Of a stretch of 64,000 nt of DNA, positions 16,168 through 23,917 are shown piece by piece. The notes beneath the pieces are model-generated. The model had not been told where the DNA came from and did not search any database. It was given only the letters and a program-made list of their open reading frames with translations. This stretch comes from Kitasatospora cinereorecta (lineage in GTDB: Bacteria > Actinomycetota > Actinomycetes > Streptomycetales > Streptomycetaceae): NCBI RefSeq assembly GCF_024172095.1, contig NZ_JAMZDX010000007.1, forward strand, positions 248,001-312,000, in the 5' to 3' direction. Each line of letters opens with the position of its first letter. Positions within the stretch are counted from its first letter, which is position 1. A program made the translations under genes and the position numbers.

Positions 16168-17010
16168 TCAGCTCCGGAAGGCGGCCGCGTGTTCGGCGGC
16201 CCAGGTGGCGAAGGTCAGGGCGGGGCGACCCAGGAGCTGTTCAACGGTGTCCGTCGTCGGTCCGGGCTCCGCCAGGCATGCGGCCGCGTAGCCGATCAAC
16301 CGGTCGGGCACGTCCTGCGGCAGCCCCTGGGCGAGCATCGCCCGGCGCAGCGCCTCGGGGGGAATCTCCTCGAACGCCACCTCCCGGCCGATGGCCTCGC
16401 CGATGAGGCGGGCCCGGTCGCGCTGGGTGAGCGACTCCGGCCCGGTGATCGCGTACGCCCGGCCTCCGTGGGCCGGGTCCAGCAGCGCCCGTACGGCGAT
16501 CTCGGCGATGTCCCGCTGGTGGATCGGGGAGGTGGCCGCATCGGCGTACACGCCCCGGGCGAGGCCGGTCGCGCGGATCTGCGGCGCCCAGGCAAGGGAG
16601 TTGGCGTCGAAGTCGGCGCAGCGCAGGAACGTCCACGGCAGCCCGGAGGCCCGCGCGGCGTCCTCGACCCGCTCGAACTCCTCGGCGAAGCGCCGGTACC
16701 CGCCGCCGTACTCGACGGTGACCGCCGACAGGACGACGACGCGTCGCACGCCGTACCGGGCGGCCAGCGCCAGCAGCTCGGCACTCGCGCCGCCGACGGC
16801 GCGCGGGCTGAGCAGGAGAGCCTGTACGCCGTCCAACGCCGGCGCCAGTGACTGCGGACTGGACGGATCGCCGACGACCGGTCGACCACCCCCGGCGAGC
16901 GCGCCGGCGGCCGGATCGCGGGTGACCGCCGCCGTCTCCACTCCCTTCGCCGCCAGCAGTCGCACGACCTCGCGGCCGACGGTCCCGGTCGCGCCAGTGA
17001 CCATGATCAT
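16168..17010 (-). CDS. NmrA-like NAD(P)-binding protein (atypical SDR)
   Basis: A 280-residue atypical SDR. MIMVTGATGTVGREVVRLLAAKG is the Rossmann strand and glycine loop; VVVLSAVTVEYGG replaces the classical Tyr-x-x-x-Lys site, as in NmrA/NAD(P)H azoreductase-type proteins (SDR_a5). The C-terminal PESLTQRDRARLIGEAIGREV is typical. Start ATG at 17010 has GGAGGAG 7 bases upstream. It is 44 bases downstream of the alpha/beta hydrolase and probably co-transcribed with it. Redox sensor or flavin-independent reductase; substrate unknown. Confidence 0.9.
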   Translation of the reverse strand: MIMVTGATGTVGREVVRLLAAKGVETAAVTRDPAAGALAGGGRPVVGDPSSPQSLAPALDGVQALLLSPRAVGGASAELLALAARYGVRRVVVLSAVTVEYGGGYRRFAEEFERVEDAARASGLPWTFLRCADFDANSLAWAPQIRATGLARGVYADAATSPIHQRDIAEIAVRALLDPAHGGRAYAITGPESLTQRDRARLIGEAIGREVAFEEIPPEALRRAMLAQGLPQDVPDRLIGYAAACLAEPGPTTDTVEQLLGRPALTFATWAAEHAAAFRS

Positions 17011-17054
17011 GTGCACACTCCTCCGGATACGGTGGGTCCTGTTGCGGCTGCGGC

Positions 17055-17990
17055 TCATCCCGCGTCGCGGGGAGCCAGATGCTTCTGCAGGAACGAGATC
17101 TCCGCCTCGACGGCCGGTTCGTGCGATGCGAGGAACGGTGCGTAGTGGCTGCCGGACAGCTGGACCACCTCGGAACGGGGCGCGTCCCGGGCCGCCCGGA
17201 CAGCCGGGCCGGGCAGCGCACTGCGGTCCTGGTCGCAGACGACCACCAGGAGCGGGCACCGGATCCGGGCGGCATGGCGGCCCGGCCGGTACCCGCCGAT
17301 CTGCAGGGCGATCCGGGCGGCGACCGTCCGCTCCCAGTCCGTATGGCGGCCGTCGGGATCGAGGGCCAGGTCGCCGTCCATGGCGTCGGGTGTGGTGAGC
17401 GAGGCGACCGCGCCGCGCGGTCCTGCCGTCGGGACCAGGAGCGGCGGACGCCCGACCAGGCCCCCGAGCAGGTCCGCGACGCCCAGGCCGAGGAGCCGCA
17501 CCAGGGCGAGGGGCGTCATGGAACGCATCGCGTGGGGCGCGACTGCGCGGGCGTCGACCAGCGGGGTCTGCGCGATCGCGCCGGCGAGCCGTGGGTGGTC
17601 GGCCGCGACCCGGAAGACGTGGCCGCCCGCGAGCGAGAACCCCCAGATCGAGATCCGGTCCGGGTCGACGTCGGGCAGGCCGGCGGCGTACTCGATCGCG
17701 GCGTGCCAGTCGGCGATCTGCTCGTCGAAGCGGACGATCTGGCGCGGGGCGCCCCCGCTCTGCCCGAAACGCCGGTGGTCGAAGGCGAGGACCGCGAACC
17801 CGGCATCGTTGAACCGTGCGGCGAACAGGTCCGAGGCCGGCTCCTTCGTCACCGAGGTTCCGCCGGCCATGATGACGCAGCCGCCGTTGGACCCCGGATA
17901 GTGCCAGGCGGCGCACGAGGTGTCGCCGCTGGCGAAGCGGACTGCTTTCCGTTGCATGGATCCGGATTTCCGTTGCGTGGACGTGGACAC
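17055..17990 (-). CDS. Alpha/beta hydrolase
   Basis: A 311-residue serine hydrolase. It has GGTSVTKEPASDLFAARF (oxyanion strand), FDHRRFGQSGG, the nucleophile elbow GFSLAGG, acid Asp in VVVCDQDRSALPG and catalytic His in LSGSHYAPF. This layout matches the DeoC-neighbour/YcjY-like dienelactone-hydrolase group. GTG at 17990 is the start because GGAGG is 5 bases upstream; an internal ATG 11 codons on lacks a site. A 7-codon near-repeat (CAACGGAAA twice) lies at the 5' end. No secretion signal. Confidence 0.88.
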   Translation of the reverse strand: MSTSTQRKSGSMQRKAVRFASGDTSCAAWHYPGSNGGCVIMAGGTSVTKEPASDLFAARFNDAGFAVLAFDHRRFGQSGGAPRQIVRFDEQIADWHAAIEYAAGLPDVDPDRISIWGFSLAGGHVFRVAADHPRLAGAIAQTPLVDARAVAPHAMRSMTPLALVRLLGLGVADLLGGLVGRPPLLVPTAGPRGAVASLTTPDAMDGDLALDPDGRHTDWERTVAARIALQIGGYRPGRHAARIRCPLLVVVCDQDRSALPGPAVRAARDAPRSEVVQLSGSHYAPFLASHEPAVEAEISFLQKHLAPRDAG

Positions 17991-18036
17991 CTGGACCTCC
18001 GTGGTGGATTCGTCGCTGTCGAGCGCTGTGAAGGCC

Positions 18037-18070
18037 GGGGGCCTGCGGCGTCGTCGTCGCGCAGGCCCCC
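18037..18070 (-). terminator. Strong hairpin between 14-codon ORF and hydrolase gene
   Basis: A perfect 11-bp stem (18037-18047 with 18060-18070) and a 12-base loop lie 47 bases after the 14-codon ORF and 47 bases before the hydrolase start. It can act as an attenuator of the downstream pair or as the end of a separate short transcript. Confidence 0.65.
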
Positions 18071-18117
18071 TCCTCCGGGCCGCCGGTTGCGGCGCCGGAC
18101 GTCGGACGTACTGGCGG

Positions 18118-18162
18118 TCAGCCGATCAGGCCGGGGAACCAGATGCGCGGGTCGAGAATCAC
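18118..18162 (-). CDS. 14-residue small ORF (leader or micro-peptide)
   Basis: GTG at 18162 is preceded by AAGGAGC at about 5 bases, one of the best ribosome-binding sites in the region. The encoded peptide is MILDPRIWFPGLIG. It lies in the 300-base interval between the divergent Lrp regulator and the hydrolase gene and is followed by a perfect hairpin. Three Ile and two Leu codons in fourteen could suit a branched-chain attenuator leader, but no anti-terminator alternative is obvious. It could instead be a true micro-peptide. Coding is inferred from the site and position only. Confidence 0.4.
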   Translation of the reverse strand: MILDPRIWFPGLIG

Positions 18163-18292
18163 CGGGTGCTCCTTCCGTGGCTCGGGTCCGCCGACGGAGG
18201 TCGGGGACGGGCGGGGTGGATGAGTTCCATCCTTGGGCCGTCGTCCCTGGAACAGGCATCGCAGCGTGACGGGATGGGCGAAACTTGACTTC

Positions 18293-19318
18293 ATGGCGCG
18301 CGAATCGACGAATTCCGTACTCGGCCTCACGGATCAGCGGCTGGTGGCCGCGCTGCAGTGCGACGGCCGCCTCACCGCCGAGCGGGCCGCCGAGGTGCTG
18401 GGGCTCAGTCCCGCCACTGTCCGCCGCCGCCTGCACGCGCTGGGCGCGGACGGCACCGTGCGCGTGGTGATCTCACCGGTCGCGCGACCGCGCAACGGCG
18501 GCTCGGCCGGGGCCCTGTTCCTGCGCATCCGGGTCCTGCCGGCGAAGCTCGACACCATCGTGGCCGCGCTCGCGGCACGTGAGGACATCCCCTTCATCGA
18601 CGTCACCACGTCGGGCGACGAGATCTTCGCCGTCGCCCGTACCGAGCCGGGCTCACGCGACCAGTTGGTCTTCCGTCAGCTGCCCGCCACACAGGCGGTG
18701 AAGTCCCTGGAGAGCGCCACGATCCTGCACGTCTTCCGGCTCACCTCCGAGTGGCGCCACCACGTGCTGACCGCGCCCGAGCGCGCGGCCCTGGGCCCCG
18801 CCGAGCCGGCCCCCGCCGCACCGACCCCCGGGGCGCGCACCGCATCCGGATCGCCGGGCCCGTACGGCATCGACACCGACGCCCTGGAGCAGTCCCTCAT
18901 CGACGCCCTCGCCCCCGACGCCCGCCTGACCGCGGCCGCCCTGGCCGCACGCACCGGCCACCCGGAGAGCACGGTGCGCCGGCGGCTCGCCCAGATGGCG
19001 GCCCAGGGCCGCCTCGTCACCCAGGTGCTCGTCGATCCCCGCCGTCTCGGCCTGCCCATCGAGGCTAAACTCCTCCTTCACGTGCCCCCCGACCACCTCG
19101 CCGCCGCCGGGCAGGCGCTGGCCGACCACCCCGCGGTCCACGGCGCGTTCGCGACCTCCGGGCCCTCGAACCTGCACGCGGCCGCGTACTTCGCGGACCT
19201 GACGACCCTTTACGGATTCCTCTCCCACGACCTGGCCGGCCTGGGCATCACCCACGTCGAGACCGCCATCGTCAGCCACGCCGCCAAGCGAACTCCCGCG
19301 CCGGGGCCTGGCTTCTGA
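18293..19318 (+). CDS. Lrp/AsnC-family regulator with two HTH domains
   Basis: A 341-residue tandem regulator. The first winged HTH is at residues about 9-55 (LVAALQCDGRLTAERAAEVL, SPATVRRRLHALGADG) followed by a RAM-like ligand domain (FLRIRVLPAKLDTIVAALA). After a Pro/Ala-rich linker a second HTH begins near residue 200 (LEQSLIDALAPDARLTAAAL, HPESTVRRRLAQMAAQGRLV) with a second RAM-like domain. Such double AsnC proteins are common in actinomycetes. ATG at 18293 has no strong Shine-Dalgarno. It is divergent from the 14-codon ORF/hydrolase unit, its probable target; amino-acid responsiveness is family knowledge. Confidence 0.9.
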   Translation: MARESTNSVLGLTDQRLVAALQCDGRLTAERAAEVLGLSPATVRRRLHALGADGTVRVVISPVARPRNGGSAGALFLRIRVLPAKLDTIVAALAAREDIPFIDVTTSGDEIFAVARTEPGSRDQLVFRQLPATQAVKSLESATILHVFRLTSEWRHHVLTAPERAALGPAEPAPAAPTPGARTASGSPGPYGIDTDALEQSLIDALAPDARLTAAALAARTGHPESTVRRRLAQMAAQGRLVTQVLVDPRRLGLPIEAKLLLHVPPDHLAAAGQALADHPAVHGAFATSGPSNLHAAAYFADLTTLYGFLSHDLAGLGITHVETAIVSHAAKRTPAPGPGF

Positions 19319-19603
19319 GTGCGTCATGCTGTCGCGGTCGGTGGTCAAGGCCGTCCGGGTCACGGATCTGTCCCGGCGGGCGGCGCCGGCGCCGGCGGTG
19401 CGGGATGGCGATCTGAATCGGCGTCAGGGCTGGTCGGCGGCGGGGTGGGGCGTGAGACGCGGGCGGATTCCGGGCGTCCATGTCACAGCACTGTCCTGGG
19501 GACGGCCCGGGTGGAACGGTTCGTCAGGGAGGGTGGTCCTGATCTTCGGAAACCCGCTCGCACCGAGCACCAGGCACTACTGCCCCACCCGGAGGAAACC
19601 ACC

Positions 19604-20281
19604 GTGCGCGTCCGCAAGCTCGCCTTCGCCGCCCTGGCCGTCGCCGCCGCCCTCTCGCTCACCGCCTGCCAGGACGACGGGACGGGCGCCGCACAGGGCG
19701 CCCCGACCGCGTCCACCGGCTCCTCCCCCTTCGGCGGTCCGGCCTCCGGTGCTCCGGCCTCCGGTGCTCAGGCATCGGGCGGCCCGGCGTCGGGCGGTCC
19801 GGGGAAGGGCAGCACGCCGCCCACCGCCGCACCGGCCGGCTCCGCCGGGGCCGGGAAGACCGCCAAGTGCCGGACCGCGGACCTCACCATCACCGCCGCG
19901 GACCGCACCATCAGCGGCGACGCCGACCACACCGTCGTGGTCGAGCTGAAGAACCACAGCGGCAAGGACTGCACGCTCTCCGGCTACGCGGGCGTCGACC
20001 TGAAGACCTCCGCGGGCACGGTGTCCGCGAAGCGATCCGGCGAACCGGTCGTCACGGGCGTCGTGGCGAACGGAAAGTCGACGTACTTCGGCATCGTTTA
20101 CCCGGCCAACACCTCGGGCGGCTCCGGCGTCCGGATCACCGGCCTGGTGGTGACCCCGCCGGACGAGACCCAGTCGGTCACCCTGTCCTGGCCGGGCGCC
20201 GGCTCACTGCCCGTCACGGACGGCAGCGGCTCCCCGGTGAAGATCGGCCCGATGGGAAGCGCCGGCCAGGGCGGTCAGTGA
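19604..20281 (+). CDS. DUF4232-type lipoprotein
   Basis: A 225-residue lipoprotein. GTG at 19604 follows GGAGG. Residues 1-23 form a signal peptide ending in the lipobox LTAC (lipid anchor on Cys). A 60-residue low-complexity linker rich in Gly, Pro, Ser and Ala includes repeats of SGGPASGGP. The folded domain (CRTADLTITAADR, VVVELKNHSGKDCTLSGYAGV) carries two Cys and the DCTLxGYPxV-like motif of DUF4232. Function unknown; extracellular face of the membrane. Confidence 0.9.
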   Translation: MRVRKLAFAALAVAAALSLTACQDDGTGAAQGAPTASTGSSPFGGPASGAPASGAQASGGPASGGPGKGSTPPTAAPAGSAGAGKTAKCRTADLTITAADRTISGDADHTVVVELKNHSGKDCTLSGYAGVDLKTSAGTVSAKRSGEPVVTGVVANGKSTYFGIVYPANTSGGSGVRITGLVVTPPDETQSVTLSWPGAGSLPVTDGSGSPVKIGPMGSAGQGGQ

Positions 20282-20500
20282 CCGAGAGCGCCCGGCGTGA
20301 TCAGAACCGAGAGGCCTCGACGCCTTCACCGGCACCGTGACACGGGCCGTCCCGGTCGACACCCGGTACGGGCCCCGCAGCTCCACGGCCGGCCGTCCCG
20401 TGCGCTTCCACGCCATCCGTACGGCGCCGCCGTCCGCCGTCGAGTGCTCGGCAGCGATGCCGAGCCGCGTCGCCCAGGTCTCCTCGCGGCGGATCGGTAG

Positions 20501-20550
20501 CGCGCGTGACAGCGCCCGGCGACACTTCACCGTCCGCTGTCACGCGCGCC
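20501..20550 (-). terminator. Terminator of the cold-shock gene
   Basis: A perfect 15-bp inverted repeat (20501-20515 with 20536-20550) starts 10 bases after the cold-shock stop codon. The 20-base loop contains GACAC that can also pair with GGTGTC just outside the stem, giving an alternative fold. Confidence 0.75.
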
Positions 20551-20559
20551 GGTGTCGCC

Positions 20560-20772
20560 CTACTGCACGACCTGTACCTTGTCGGCCTGCATTCCCTTCT
20601 GCCCTTGCACGGCCTCGAAGGTGACCTTCTGGCCTTCCACGAGCGACTTGAAGCCAGTGCCCTCGATCGCCCGGAAGTGGACGAACAGGTCGGGTCCGGA
20701 CTCGGGTGTGATGAAGCCGTAGCCCTTCTCGTCGTTGAACCACTTCACGGTGCCGTTCTGGCGGTCGGCCAC
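20560..20772 (-). CDS. Cold-shock domain protein
   Basis: A 70-residue single-stranded nucleic-acid binding protein of the CspA type: NGTVKWFNDEKGYGFITPE holds RNP1 (KGYGFI) and PDLFVHFRAIEG holds RNP2 (LFVHF). GTG at 20772 has GGGAGG 6 bases upstream; a longer form from 20811 is unlikely. Typical RNA chaperone; cold or growth-phase control is likely but no cold box can be named in the 180-base upstream interval. Confidence 0.95.
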   Translation of the reverse strand: MADRQNGTVKWFNDEKGYGFITPESGPDLFVHFRAIEGTGFKSLVEGQKVTFEAVQGQKGMQADKVQVVQ

Positions 20773-20952
20773 GGTTGCCTCCCTGGGAGTAGTCGGTGCC
20801 GGTGTCGGCACAAGCCGAGCCGATCATGACATGAGCGGTGGGTGATGGCGCAATAGCACAGAGTCAGACGAGCCCCCGGAAGACGGCGAACGGTCGATGA
20901 TGGGGTACGTCGGCGATGGGCCGGGCGGGCAGGGCTGCGGAGGGGAGAGAGC

Positions 20953-21315
20953 ATGATGGAGGATCAGGACAAGGCCGAGGACGCACCGGAGGTTGCGCCG
21001 GTGAGTCCCACCGACGGCCTCGGGGACTCGGAATATCCACCTGTCGGAGCGGTGGCGGCCGGTGATGTCGGCGGCTTCGTGGGCGCCGCGCTCGGTTCGG
21101 GAGCCGCGCTGGGGGCGGCGCTGAAGTACGGGGCCGATCTGGCGAAGACGGCCCTGACCGAGCGCGGCGAGACGCGCCGGGAGAAGCTCCGCCAGGACGG
21201 CGAGACCGAACGCGCACGGATCGCGAAGGGAACCGCGGCGCCCACGACCGAGGCGGTCGGCGATCGAGGCAGCGCGTCGGGGGGCGACCTGAGCACACCC
21301 CGGGACGGCTCCTGA
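20953..21315 (+). CDS. Hypothetical protein, 120 aa, Gly/Ala-rich centre
   Basis: Unrecognised. ATG at 20953 follows GGAGAGA. The first 35 residues are acidic (MMEDQDKAEDAPEVAPVSP), the centre is a Gly/Ala-rich helix (GFVGAALGSGAALGAALKY) and the last third is charged (ERGETRREKLRQDGETERAR), looking like a short coiled coil. It may associate with membranes through the central helix. Divergent from the cold-shock gene. Confidence 0.6.
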   Translation: MMEDQDKAEDAPEVAPVSPTDGLGDSEYPPVGAVAAGDVGGFVGAALGSGAALGAALKYGADLAKTALTERGETRREKLRQDGETERARIAKGTAAPTTEAVGDRGSASGGDLSTPRDGS

Positions 21316-21449
21316 CACCGTGCCGGCGCTGCGCCTCACGGGGGACGATGTCCGACAGGTTGCGCGGGCCGCGGTGCCCGCAGCGGCGATCGTGCGTTGT
21401 GCACCACATGACGGAGCGAGCCGATGACGGCAGGGGCAGGCCGGAGCCT

Positions 21450-21914
21450 ATGGTGTGGGCGATGGTGGTGCACGACGAGACCGAGGAGGAGCCGCTCTTT
21501 GCGGAGGCGATCGTGGAGTTCGACTCCGAGCGGTATCCGGAGTTCGTGGCGGACGCGATGGACAGCGGCCTCGTCCTGGCGCTCGGTGACCCTCCGGCGA
21601 CCACCGCGGTGGTGCACGTCCGTGGCCACCGGCTCACCCGGCTGGTGCTGATCGGCGGCCGTCAGGTGTGGGAGCCCACGTCCCCGGTCGAGCTGACGGA
21701 CCGCTGGCTGGAGGCCGCCGTGGCCGACGGCGAGATCCTCCTGACGGTCGTCCCGCCCGGCACCTGGCCGGCGGGCATGCTGGAACTGCCGCCCGACGCC
21801 CGCGACAGGCTCTTCGCGGCCGCCCTCCAGGACGCCCACGAGTCCGGGCTGACGCTGCACGGTACGGTCCGGCTCGTCGAGGAGTCGCCGGAAGGCGGCG
21901 GCCCGAACGCCTGA
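21450..21914 (+). CDS. Hypothetical protein, about 154 aa
   Basis: Unrecognised cytosolic acidic protein. It starts with a long beta-rich part (MVWAMVVHDETEEEPLFAEA, IVEFDSERYPEFVADAMDSG) and has a conserved-looking HRLTRLVLIGGRQVWEPTSP. GGAG lies 4 bases before ATG 21450; ATG at 21408 or 21462 are alternatives. No operon partner is evident. Confidence 0.55.
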   Translation: MVWAMVVHDETEEEPLFAEAIVEFDSERYPEFVADAMDSGLVLALGDPPATTAVVHVRGHRLTRLVLIGGRQVWEPTSPVELTDRWLEAAVADGEILLTVVPPGTWPAGMLELPPDARDRLFAAALQDAHESGLTLHGTVRLVEESPEGGGPNA

Positions 21915-22040
21915 TGGGCCGACAGTGGGCCGGTCGTTGCGCCAGGGGATGGAAGAGGGCGCGGCGCATGCGTGCCGTCCGAGAGGTCATGCCCGGGTCC
22001 GCCGCATGCTGGCCGTCATCCACGGACGGAAGGACATCGG

Positions 22041-22508
22041 GTGAAACTCGGCAGAAGGGTCGCGGCCGTCGCAGCTGCGGCCGCGTCAACAATCGTCATC
22101 AGTGCGGGTGGGGCTCACGCCCAGACCGGGACCGGATCCTTGCTCGGGCTGATCAACCTGCCCGTTGTCGTCGGCTGTTTCCCGACCGGCCAGGCGGGTT
22201 GCGGGAACAGTTCGGGGGGCGGTGTGACGGGCGCTCACACCGTCCTGGGCGACTTCACGAGCGTTGCGGCGGGGCAGAGCGGTGTCGCGACCGTCTTCTG
22301 CCCTGCCGGGCAGGTCGCCACGGGCGGAGGGTTCGACACGTTCGTCCCCGGCGGTGGATCGCCCGACGGCTTCCTGGTCGTGGCCTCCGAGCCGGTCACG
22401 GTCGTCGGTTCGCAGACGCCCACGGCCTGGGAGGTCAATGCCGTCAACAACAGCCCGTCAACCGTCCAGTTCAGGGCGTCGGCGACCTGCGTCGACGCTG
22501 CTCGGTAG
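22041..22508 (+). CDS. Small secreted protein with CPAGQVATGGGF motif
   Basis: A 155-residue protein with a clear Sec signal peptide (VKLGRRVAAVAAAAASTIVI, AHA cut site near residue 28). The mature part has four to five Cys, a Gly-rich stretch and CPAGQVATGGGFDTF, a motif seen in many actinobacterial secreted proteins of unknown function, where CPAG..TGGG recurs before a beta-sandwich. GTG at 22041 has GGAAGGA at 7 bases. Converges on the sortase substrate gene with a terminator between. Confidence 0.75.
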   Translation: MKLGRRVAAVAAAAASTIVISAGGAHAQTGTGSLLGLINLPVVVGCFPTGQAGCGNSSGGGVTGAHTVLGDFTSVAAGQSGVATVFCPAGQVATGGGFDTFVPGGGSPDGFLVVASEPVTVVGSQTPTAWEVNAVNNSPSTVQFRASATCVDAAR

Positions 22509-22523
22509 GGGCCGGCGGGTCGT

Positions 22524-22546
22524 CCCTCCCAGCGGTGGTGGGAGGG
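22524..22546. terminator. Bidirectional hairpin terminator
   Basis: CCCTCCC (22524-22530) pairs with GGGAGGG (22540-22546) between convergent stop codons at 22508 and 22575. Confidence 0.6.
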
Positions 22547-22574
22547 GCCGTCCCGCCGTTGGCGGGTGGGTGGT

Positions 22575-23426
22575 TCAGCGGTGGGTGCGGCGGCGCCGCG
22601 CGACGATCAGGATGCCGGTGCCGAGGGCGGCGAGGGCGGCGGCGGGGGCGGCGAGGAGGCCGGTGGGGGTGCCGGGGCCGGTCCGGGCGAGTTCGGCCGT
22701 GCCGACCGGCGCGGGGGTGGTGGGCGCGCTGCTGGGGGTGGCGGGGGCGGCGGTCCGGTCAGTGGCCGGAGTGACGGCTACGGGCTCGGTGTCCGGGTGG
22801 GTGACCTCGACGGTCGTGGAGTGGGCCGTGCCGGTGCCGGTGACCTCGGCGAACGCCGAGGTGGTGACCGACAGCGCGGTCAGGTCCGTCGGGGCGCCGG
22901 CGGCCAGGCCGACCCGGAACAGGGCGCGCGCGGCGCGGCCGTCGGGGAGGTGCTGCATCAGGGGTGAGGTGTCGACGCGGATGGCCTCGCCGCCGCAGCC
23001 GTCGTCGATGCCGAGCTTCTGCCAGGCGCCGTCGCGCATGACCTCGACGGTGACGTCCTTGAGGCGGAGGCGCTGCTTGCCGCCGGCGTCCTTCAGGGTG
23101 AGGGTCGGGGCGGCGGCGTCGAACTCCGCTCCGGAGGTGTTGGCGAACTCCACGCCGATCTCGGTCGGCGAACCGGCGGCCAGGGTGAGCGGGGCCGGCT
23201 GGACGAAGTCGGCGGCCGGGGCGGCACTGTGGTGCCGCTGCTGGGCCTCGTTCGAGATGATCGGGTTGTTCGCCCTGTAGGGGCCCTCGCACGCCCAGGC
23301 GGAGTCGGTGCCGAGGAACTGGACGCCGCCGGCGAGGACGGCGACGGCGGCGACCGTGGCGAGTCGGCGGCGGGCGGAGAACGCGTGGACATTCCTCGCT
23401 GAAGCACTGATAGCGGACGTGCGCAT
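22575..23426 (-). CDS. Cell-wall-anchored protein with LAxTG sortase signal
   Basis: A 283-residue exported protein. The N-terminus (MRTSAISASARNVHAFSARR, then LATVAAVAVLAGGVQFL and AWA) is a Sec signal. The mature part is a beta-sandwich-like domain (FANTSGAEFDAAAPTLTLKD), followed by a Pro/Ala/Thr wall-spanning region. The C-terminus is a textbook sorting signal: LARTG, hydrophobic segment (LLAAPAAALAALGTGILIVA) and RRRRTHR tail. LAxTG is the motif used by class E sortases of streptomycetes, so covalent attachment to peptidoglycan is expected. Ribosome-binding site is weak. Function of the surface domain unknown. Confidence 0.85.
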   Translation of the reverse strand: MRTSAISASARNVHAFSARRRLATVAAVAVLAGGVQFLGTDSAWACEGPYRANNPIISNEAQQRHHSAAPAADFVQPAPLTLAAGSPTEIGVEFANTSGAEFDAAAPTLTLKDAGGKQRLRLKDVTVEVMRDGAWQKLGIDDGCGGEAIRVDTSPLMQHLPDGRAARALFRVGLAAGAPTDLTALSVTTSAFAEVTGTGTAHSTTVEVTHPDTEPVAVTPATDRTAAPATPSSAPTTPAPVGTAELARTGPGTPTGLLAAPAAALAALGTGILIVARRRRTHR

Positions 23427-23917
23427 GGCGTGAACCCCCGAGGCCCTGGTGCTGATGGTGGTGTGGTCGAAGGCCGCCCGACCCCTCGGCCGTTCGCGTC
23501 TGTCGAGCGGTAGCGCCCCCGGTCCTGCCGGCCTCGCTCTCCGTCGCCCTTCACCCATACAGACGTCCATCCAGGCCGGAGGTTGCGGGTCGGTTCGGAC
23601 GTTCTTCGGGAATTTCCGGCGACACCGCGCCCGCGTACCGGAAACGGCTGGTGTGCCGGCGGGCGCCGGGTGGTGAACGCGTCCGGAAGTGCGCCGTGTT
23701 CGCGGCGGCGGGCACCGGCGCGCGCGTGCTCGCGCCCGGCATTCAGGTGAGTTCGCCGCGCTCGGGGTTGTGGTGGGCGCGGTGCCGACCGACTACTTCG
23801 AATGCGACCTAATTCGGAGCGTACGACCGCACCTGACCGACCGCCAGGCCCTGCCCGAGTCCGCCTGCCGTCGCGTGCGGTCCCTCCCACCCGCTCAGAG
23901 AGGAACAGCAGAGCCCG
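23427..23917. other. 491-base divergent intergenic region, no gene supported
   Basis: The interval between the sortase substrate and the lodA-type operon must hold two divergent promoters. Short open frames here are GC-rich shadows without ribosome-binding sites. A less GC-rich patch (about 23790-23820) near the right end is the likeliest promoter site for the lodA operon, but no clear -35/-10 pair was found. Confidence 0.4.

Noticed and set aside
20204..20530. 108-codon minus-strand ORF downstream of the cold-shock gene
   Set aside because: It spans the perfect 15-bp terminator repeat and runs into the end of the lipoprotein gene; no ribosome-binding site at its start. A short gene remnant cannot be fully excluded.
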